Positions 57,172 to 64,000 of a stretch of 64,000 nucleotides of DNA are shown piece after piece. A program made the position numbers and the translations under genes. Position 1 is the stretch's first letter; each line of letters begins with the position of its first letter. The stretch covers positions 138,478,994-138,542,993 of the forward strand of contig CP092863.1 in the NCBI GenBank assembly GCA_030710605.1. Reading direction: 5' to 3'. Source of the DNA: Cordylochernes scorpioides (lineage: Eukaryota > Arthropoda > Arachnida > Pseudoscorpiones > Chernetidae). Below the pieces are notes generated by a model. The model searched no databases and was not told the origin of the DNA. It saw only the letters and a program-made list of their open reading frames with translations.

Positions 57172-57689
57172 GATTCTTCAAATTGTACCTTATCATTAAT
57201 AAGAGGTTGTCTCGTGTAAGAGATGACTGCCAGAGATCTACAAGACTGGGTAGGTGTATATAAAAGACGAAGTGATGATTTGTTAAAATAATTAAAAAAT
57301 CATATATCCCCAAATATTTTATTATTCTCATTTACAAAAAAATGAAGTTTTATTTACAAAGATGTTTGCTTGAATTCCTGAGGCATCCAGGAGAGGTGAT
57401 GACAGGTTTTCCAGGATCATTCAAACAATCCTATACTGGAAATGAGGCAGTTCTAGTGGCTGTTTCTTGCCTGGAATATGTAGCAATCAATAGAGATTAT
57501 CCCAACTAATAGAATGGATTGTTGGGATTACATAAGAATTGATAGCAATGTGAAGTAAGGAATACAGAGAGGATTGCATTCAATAGTAATTGTTGGAAAT
57601 GGGCAGCTAATGGCAGGCATTGTTATATTGTTGGGAATATGGCAATCATAGTAATATGGGGATAGGAAAATTCCAATCGTGACAGCCGG
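57172..57689. other. Non-coding spacer
   Basis: Counterpart of 37331-37844. Confidence 0.4.
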
Positions 57690-58212
57690 TGATAGTTTGG
57701 TATGCGAGCAAGCGTTACAATCGTTGATAGTTTGGAATGCGAGCAAGCATTACAATCGTTGATAGTTTGGTATGTGAGCAAGCGTTACAATCGTTGATAG
57801 TTTGGTATGCGGGCAAGAGTTACAATCGTTGATAGTTTGGTATGCGAGCAAGAGTTACAATCGTTGATAGTTTGGTATGCGAGCAAGCGTTACAATCGTT
57901 GATAGTTTGGTATGCGAGCAAGCGTTACAATCGTTGATAGTTTGGTATGAGAGAAAGCGTTCCATCATTGATAGTTTAGTATGCGAGCAAGCGTTACAAT
58001 CGTTGATAGTTTGGTATGCGAGCAAGCGTTACAATCGTTGATAGTTTGGTATGCGAGCAAGCGTTACAATCGTTGATAGTTTGGTATGAGAGAAAGCGTT
58101 CCATCATTGATAGTTTAGTATGCGAGCAAGCGTTACAATCGTTGATAGTTTGGTATGCGAGCAAGCGTTACAATCTTTGATAGTTTGGTATGCGAGTAAG
58201 CGTTACAAATCA
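57690..58212 (-). repeat. 35-bp minisatellite, about 15 units
   Basis: Same unit as 37845-38338. A GAGAAAGCGTTCCATCATTG variant occurs twice about 140 bp apart, showing a four-unit higher-order duplication. Confidence 0.9.
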
Positions 58213-58389
58213 AACTGATCAGAGAGTTTATTAAATATATGTGCAGAATTTCTCTTTATAGATCGGGCTTAATATTTGGTTATATATGAAGATTCGGTAA
58301 TCGATGGGAAATATAAAAAATATTTGAAACATAGCATTCATAGTAATGTGAGGATGGTTTGCATTCAATTATTTTGGGAACATGGTATT

Positions 58390-58820
58390 CAATAGCATTT
58401 AGGGAAGTTGATGGGGAGAATCAAAGGATGCTGGGTACATGGCATTCAATAGTATTGTGGGCAGCTGATGGGGGAAACAAAGGATGCTGAGAACATGGCA
58501 TTCAAAAACATTGTGGGCAGCTGATGGGGAGAATCAAAGGATGCTGGGAACATGGCATTCAATAGCATTGTGGGCAGTTGATGGGGAGAATCAAAGGATG
58601 CTGTGAACATTATATTCAATAGGATTATGGGCAGTTGATGGGGAGAATCAAAGGATGTTGGGAACATGGCATTTAATAACATTGTGGGCAGCTGATGGGG
58701 GGAATCAAAGGATGCTGGGAACAAGGAATTCAATAGCATTGTGGGCAGTTGATGGGGAATATTAAATGATGCTGGGAGCATGGCATTCAATGAAATTGTG
58801 GGCAGCTGATGGGGGAATTA
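58390..58820 (-). repeat. 57-bp minisatellite, about 7-8 units
   Basis: The shortest array. Its edge units match the edge units of 38490-39866, so the length difference lies in the middle. Confidence 0.9.
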
Positions 58821-59593
58821 AAGGATAGCCAAGTTTCTATATCCTTTCCTCAATTTTCTTGAATATGAGATTCAATTGGAAGTTTCGTGATAGCGAACTT
58901 TACAGAATATCGTTAATTTGCATTTAATTTGAGCTTGAAATATTTATGATTATCAAACGAGTCTTTCAAAACGTTCCAAAAGGTTTTTAAAAAATCCATA
59001 ATTTGGGGCTTTTCATAGTTAAAAATAGTTTGATGGATTATGATCTTCACAGTATATCTACAGATATAGGAGCAGCAAATTTCAAATATTGGGATAGTTT
59101 AATCTCTTCTTTGGGACATAAAAATATCAAATTAGGAATTTCACCTATTCAATTGAGATTTTAGCTTTTGTAAAGCCTTGAATATCTTCATGAGAGATCG
59201 TGTCGATTTTCACGAGACGCGTGAGTTTATTTTTTCTGGCAATTTTTGAGAAAGTCCGATATTTTACATCGTTCAACTATTGAAATACATAATAAAAGCT
59301 CTAATCGCTTAATATGCTCCAATTTGAATTATTTAGTATTTGATAAAAGTGATATATTTGATGAAATTGAGTGATTCTTTGACATATTAAAGAAGGCGAA
59401 AATTCACCTACGTTGTGAATTCATACGTTCATTCTTTTTTAAAATGGTTTCAGAGAAAATATTGCAAATATCAAACCACGCCACAATTTTGAGCTACTCC
59501 GTGTCTTTCACGTTAACAATTTCTATATATTCTGCAATAATATTTCTTTAGATAGAGAATATTTCATTCTTTGATGTTACTGACAAACTTTCA
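58821..59593. other. AT-rich conserved non-coding spacer
   Basis: Reverse counterpart of 3598-4408. Confidence 0.45.
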
Positions 59594-59860
59594 CTAGAAT
59601 GCCTCATTCGATAACATATTGAGTTTAAAGAGATGTTTTGAGCCACGTTTTATCATTATGATATCATTTCTGGATGTTTTCCGCGTTGAAGGAAGAATAC
59701 TCAAGTATTGAATATCGCTGGGTCTCGACAAAGAATCCTTGGAGACATTTGAAAGATTCGCTGTTGCACTGATCATCTTGAGTGAGCAACTAGATACAAA
59801 CACATTCACTTGTATATTAAGATTCACAGATGTGCAATATCTGCTGACGACATTTTCCAA
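59594..59860 (-). CDS. Conserved unrecognised open frame, fourth copy
   Basis: Reverse, 88 codons; shares SRYCTSVNLN and SCSLKMISATANLSNVSKD with the others. Function unknown. Confidence 0.28.
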   Translation of the reverse strand: MENVVSRYCTSVNLNIQVNVFVSSCSLKMISATANLSNVSKDSLSRPSDIQYLSILPSTRKTSRNDIIMIKRGSKHLFKLNMLSNEAF

Positions 59861-60196
59861 TCAATGATTTAGCAACGATCATACTTGATGGCTTGAAAGG
59901 TGCGGCAAAATGAATGTCCACGCTCTTGATGAATAAATACATCAAAATATAAAGATCATTATATTGTTTCTTGAAGAAGCAAAAGACTCATTTCCCATTT
60001 TTTCTTAAGGGCATCTAAAATGATTAATACATTGTTTGGCATATTAAATTTCATTTGAGTTCAATTTGATTTTAATATTTTGAAGATGCTTCAATATGCA
60101 ATAATCAGATTTTGATATCCGAAAAGATGTCTTCATATATGATACCATTGTCTCGACGTATAAACAGAACTTCGGGATCAAGTAAGATGCTCTTAT

Positions 60197-60337
60197 GTTT
60201 GGTAAGATGCTCGATAAGTGACGACTCAGTTCTTCAAGGCATCGCTGACGATGACGTCCCAATACACGTCAGTCTTGTCTCAGAGTGCGATGCCAGTAGG
60301 ATGGTAAGAGCCGCTGTCCAAACGACTCCAATTCCTC
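60197..60337 (-). CDS. V cassette exon with lost donor
   Basis: The acceptor TTGTTATTTCAG is intact, but the donor GTAAGAG reads ATAAGAG, so it could only act as a terminal exon or is dead. Hairpin arms are still present. Confidence 0.4.
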
Positions 60338-60428
60338 CTGAAATAACAAAATACTTTGGCTAACTATATTTAACATATATTTAGTCAGAAATACTCATGT
60401 AGAATGACTTTCTTTGAGTTAATTTATA

Positions 60429-60612
60429 CAGTAGAACCTCCATGAGAGGACACTACCCTCACGATAGAGGACATCTCTTTCTATAAAGGTCAGCTTTCAT
60501 TCCCGAAATTACCATTTTTACTAATTAGCAACTCTCAGGTAAGAGGATACTTCTTTCTAAATGACAATTTATCTCTGCCACTAGGTGTTGCTCTTTACTG
60601 GGAAGTTCTACT
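60429..60612 (-). mobile_element. pogo/Tigger-like MITE between W and V
   Basis: CAGTAGAACCTCC to AAGTTCTACTA. Confidence 0.7.
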
Positions 60613-60857
60613 ATACAAAAAATAATTCCTGAATGTTTTTTCTTGAAATAGTAGGATGAAAGAGAGTATGAATATTCGAAAAATAAACCATTAAAAAACA
60701 TGCTTGTTATAAATGCTATCTTTCAAGTCCAAGCTACACTTTGATCCTAACCAAAAGGCCGAAAAGCAATTTTTACAAGATTAAAACTTAGGTATCTGAT
60801 ATTGGCCACAGTAATCACATGTAACATAATATGGTTGATCAACTCAGTTCTACTTAC

Positions 60858-60999
60858 AGATAGAAATTTGCCCCGGCGTCTGCCATGCTACAGTTCCGTA
60901 AAGACATTGCCGACAAGGATGTCCCCCAATCTTTGCCGATCTTGTCCCATTTTGCGGTTGATGTTAGTGGTTGGGTCGCCGCTGCCCAGACCACTCCTC
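60858..60999 (-). CDS. W cassette exon, fourth copy
   Basis: Acceptor TTATGTAATGCAG, donor GTAAGTAG. The frame reads RSGLGSGDPTTNINRKMGQ, DRQRLGDILVGNVFTEL, TAG. Six or so residue changes from copy C but no frame damage. Confidence 0.48.
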
Positions 61000-61369
61000 C
61001 TGCATTACATAATCTATTTTAAACTTCTTGAGATTTGAATGATAAAATTATTTTTTTTCTCAAATATCACAAAATCAATAAATGCTTCCATTGCAGTAAG
61101 AGCAGTAGAAATTGTTTAATTTCAAAAATAATCTTACGCATCTATAATAGTTTTAAATTTTCATAACAGATGGCGCGCTAGTGCTTCGTAATACAATAAA
61201 TGTTTACAAATAGGAATCAAAAGAGAAAGAGTCACCTCTACCTTTAAAAAACATTAAATCAAAGCATTTTGGTTCATCACTCCAGCATAAGCCGTTAAAG
61301 TTATGATTAAAAAATAGTCCACAACACCAGTTTATGCAAATTAAGACAATCTGTATACCAAGGTCTTAC

Positions 61370-61431
61370 CTCATGGTTCGGTTGGTGTCAGTAGATAGTG
61401 AGGAAGGTCGCTCCTCCCCAGACGACTCTTC
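61370..61431 (-). CDS. z cassette exon, fourth unit
   Basis: Acceptor TTTTGTAATGCAG, donor GTAAGACC; 62 nt. Confidence 0.42.
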
Positions 61432-61689
61432 CTGCATTACAAAATCAAACTTTTGCTTCTTTAGATTTGAATTAGAAAATTCAGTATGCTTCTCTCAAGC
61501 TATTACTAATTCAATAAATACTTATAAACATGTGCCAAAAGAGGCACCTCTCTTGTTAAAAATGCATTAAAAACAAAGCGTTTTGGTTCATCACCCCAGC
61601 ATAGGACGTTAAGGTAGTGATATAAAATGATACAAAACATCAGTTTATGCAAATTAAGCCCTAAGCCAATCTATATACCAAGGTCTTAC

Positions 61690-61751
61690 CTCATGGTGCG
61701 GTTGGTGTCAGTTAATAATGAGAAGGGTCGCTCCTCCCCAGACGACTCCTC
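61690..61751 (-). CDS. z cassette exon, fourth unit
   Basis: Acceptor TTTTGTATTGCAG, donor GTAAGACC. The Y-compatible frame gives RSRLGRSDPSHY and a stop. Confidence 0.42.
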
Positions 61752-62011
61752 CTGCAATACAAAATCTAACTTAAACTTCTTGAGATTTGAATTAGAAAAT
61801 TCAGTTTCTCAAACTATTACTAATTCAATAAATTCTTATTAACAGGTACCAAAAGAGCCACCTCTCCCGTTGAAAATACATCAAATAAATACATTTTGGT
61901 TCATCACTCCAGCTTAGGACGTTAAGATAGTGATGAAAATGTTTCAAAATATACAAGTTTATGCAAATTAAGCCAAAAGTTGAAACTGTATATCATAGGT
62001 TTCGGTCTTAC

Positions 62012-62072
62012 CTCATTGTGCGGTTGGTGTCAGTAGAAAGGTCGCCGCTGCCCAGACGACTCCTTGCCCCTC
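62012..62072 (-). CDS. z cassette exon, fourth unit
   Basis: Acceptor TTTTGTAATGCAG, donor GTAAGACC; insertion class as at 17869. Its Y, X and E1 exons would lie beyond the right edge. Confidence 0.42.
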
Positions 62073-62283
62073 CTGCATTACAAAATATAACTTAAACTTC
62101 TTGAAATTTAAATAAAGAACTACTTATAAAAATGTACCAAAAAGTCACCTCTACCGTTTAAAAAAAAAAACATTAAAAACAAAGCCTTCTGGTTCATCAC
62201 CCAGGTACAGAACGTTAAAGTGGTGATAAAGAATAAACCACAACACCAGTTTATGCAAATTAAACCAAAAGCTAATATATATA

Positions 62284-62461
62284 CAGTAAAACTTTACTTT
62301 AGCAGACCCCTGCTAGAGGACACCTCTCCACAAAGGACAGTTTTTATTTGCAATATTACTATTTTTTACTATTTAGCAACTCTCCAGTAAGAGGACACCT
62401 CTCCCTAAAGGACACTTTGGCTCTGCAATTAGGTGTTGTCCTTTACAGGGAGTTTCTACTG
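62284..62461 (-). mobile_element. pogo/Tigger-like MITE
   Basis: CAGTAAAACTTTAC to GAGTTTCTACTG. Confidence 0.65.
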
Positions 62462-62673
62462 TACCATGGTTTCGAACTATGACCCTCATCAGTACAATCA
62501 AAGTTTTGATTCCTTGACATCCTACGAGAGGATGTTTTTAACAGGAGAGAAATGCCTCTTTTAGTACATAAATACCATATCCTACAGCAGGTTTATGTTG
62601 TATTTTAAACATATAGAGTAATTTAAACATGGTGCTTTAATTTAAAAAAAAACTAGTTAATAGTCCATTAAGC

Positions 62674-62681
<8 letters not shown>

Positions 62682-62732
<51 letters not shown>
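62682..62732. repeat. (GA)n microsatellite
   Basis: About 25 uninterrupted GA units, with a shorter run at 62828-62843. The roughly 100 bp between them are absent from other units. Confidence 0.95.
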
Positions 62733-62734
<2 letters not shown>

Positions 62735-62843
62735 GGTTAAACATTCTTTATTGACTACAAGTCAATTATGGATGAAAAAATGATAAAATACAGTGAAATT
62801 ATGATTGAGGAAGGCTCCACCAACTTCGAGAGAGAGAGAGAGA

Positions 62844-63478
62844 AATCTATAAATTATTTTTAAATTTTATTAAAATTTTATCTTGATAATAATTTTTATT
62901 ATAATTGGTAATATTTTAAACGGAAACTTTTGATATCTAGACAGGTACATAAAGTTTAGTATTTTCGGAGGAAACATCTAAAACATTACAATTTAAAACT
63001 CTGTTTGCGTCATAATACTCATGAGAAAAACTTAAGGAAGTGGAGAGACTTTGTTGTCGCCGGTCGTTTGTTATTTGGAAGTAGACAGAGGTTGTTCACA
63101 CTTGGTTACTCGTATGTCTTCAATAAAGGTCACTGTAATATCTTTCAGAGTTATTGTCTGAATCCCGATATACATCCCGATATCCATGAGTATATATATG
63201 CATATATATTGATGAAGGCCAAAGTTTGAAACCACTGTGAATAGTTTACATTTCTAAAACATTTAGAATATTAAATATGGGGGCTAAGCACATTCTAAGA
63301 CAAAACGCTAGCAAACATTTAATAAAGAAATGAAGCAATATAAAAAAATGCGATAACAAAATAGTGAGAGAAATAACTATTTATGAATTTTCTCGAATTT
63401 TCTCGAATTTAGACTTTTTATCTTTATAAAATATTACATTAGTTTCTCCATAGTTTCGTTATTACATTACAAAATACA
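62844..63478. other. Intron segment with one 111-bp unit
   Basis: Counterpart of 43559-44189. One copy of the 111-bp unit lies at about 63080-63190. Confidence 0.45.
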
Positions 63479-64000
63479 ACAATAGCAAGATTTTGAGTCT
63501 AGCTGAGATTTGTCTAGTACTTTTTACATTTAATAATCAACCGATATTGAAATATTTGCGCCTATTACAGAGGAAACAAACAAAACAACAAACAAATTGA
63601 AACTTAGAAATTTGTGTAGTACTTCGATGGAGCAAAAATCTCTTAAATTTTCTAATTGCCTTTGAATAAAATAAATAAAATAAACAAATCCTTTGAGTAT
63701 TGAGAATTCCTCTATGGTCATATTTAAAGGAAAAATAGTTTAAAGAGAAAGATAACTAGATATTAGACTAGACCCATGATAAAATCATTGCAAGACTAGT
63801 GAAAATACAACAATAGCAAGATTTGGAGTCTAGATGAGATTTGTATAGTACTTTGGTGGAGCACAAATCTCTTAAATTTTCAAATTGCTTTCAAATAAAA
63901 TAAATAAAGCCTTTGGATATTCATAGAACATTCCTCTACCTTCCTATTTAAAGAAAAATTAATGTAGAAGAGAGATAGCTAAAAACTAGACTAGACCCGT
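63479..64000. repeat. 219-bp-type intronic repeats, degenerate
   Basis: ATTTTGAGTCTAGCTGAG at about 63490 and ATTTGGAGTCTAGATGAG at about 63820 mark two or more diverged units running to the window edge. Confidence 0.6.

Overview
The window is eukaryotic, AT-rich, repeat-dense genomic DNA from an animal, most likely an invertebrate. The support is spliceosomal-type exon borders, a mariner element with D,D(34)D-type motifs, a 5'-truncated LINE with target-site duplications, pogo/Tigger-like MITEs, a probable solo LTR and several minisatellites. The species cannot be named from this sequence. No bacterial-type gene, rRNA gene, functional tRNA gene or CRISPR array was found.

The window consists of copies of one unit of about 17-19 kb. 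Left of a 100-N gap (33844-33943) the copies run forward; right of it they run in reverse complement. Unit order, in the direction of the predicted gene, is: short first exon (E1), 3.3 kb intron, exon X, exon Y, a 2-3 kb intron, a tandem set of short paralogous exons (z, then W, then V), a 57-bp minisatellite, a 35/44-bp minisatellite, SINE and MITE debris, a LINE relic, a tRNA-headed SINE and a mariner relic, followed by the next E1. Forward copies: tail of unit 0 (1-10600, with X and Y deleted), gene copy A (10683-19679) and gene copy B (28221 to the gap). Reverse copies: gene copy C (50043 down to 41308) and the tail of a further copy (62072 down to 60197). The 100-N gap joins non-corresponding unit positions, so the change of orientation may be a scaffolding error.

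The main result is an apparently undescribed multi-exon gene in each unit. E1 encodes MGCFSFCKIFRRKK, an acylation-type start followed by basic residues, and stops at a strong GTAAGTG donor. E1, X and Y join in phase, and Y joins in phase to any z, W or V exon. The paralogous 3' exons would each supply a different C-terminus, and W ends with the same in-frame TAG in all four copies. Reading through an in-frame TAG inside X, copy C would encode about 256 residues; stopping there gives 121. I recognise no family. The Y, W and V exons also share a hairpin position at which stem sequences differ but pairing is kept, so a structured-RNA role is a serious alternative or addition.

Insertions distinguish the units. 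The LINE is missing from one reverse unit, which keeps the exact empty site. The ACTAGCC element occurs only in reverse units and in the window's first bases. The solo LTR and a 76-bp palindrome occur only in copy C's upstream region. These differences give a relative history of the amplification.
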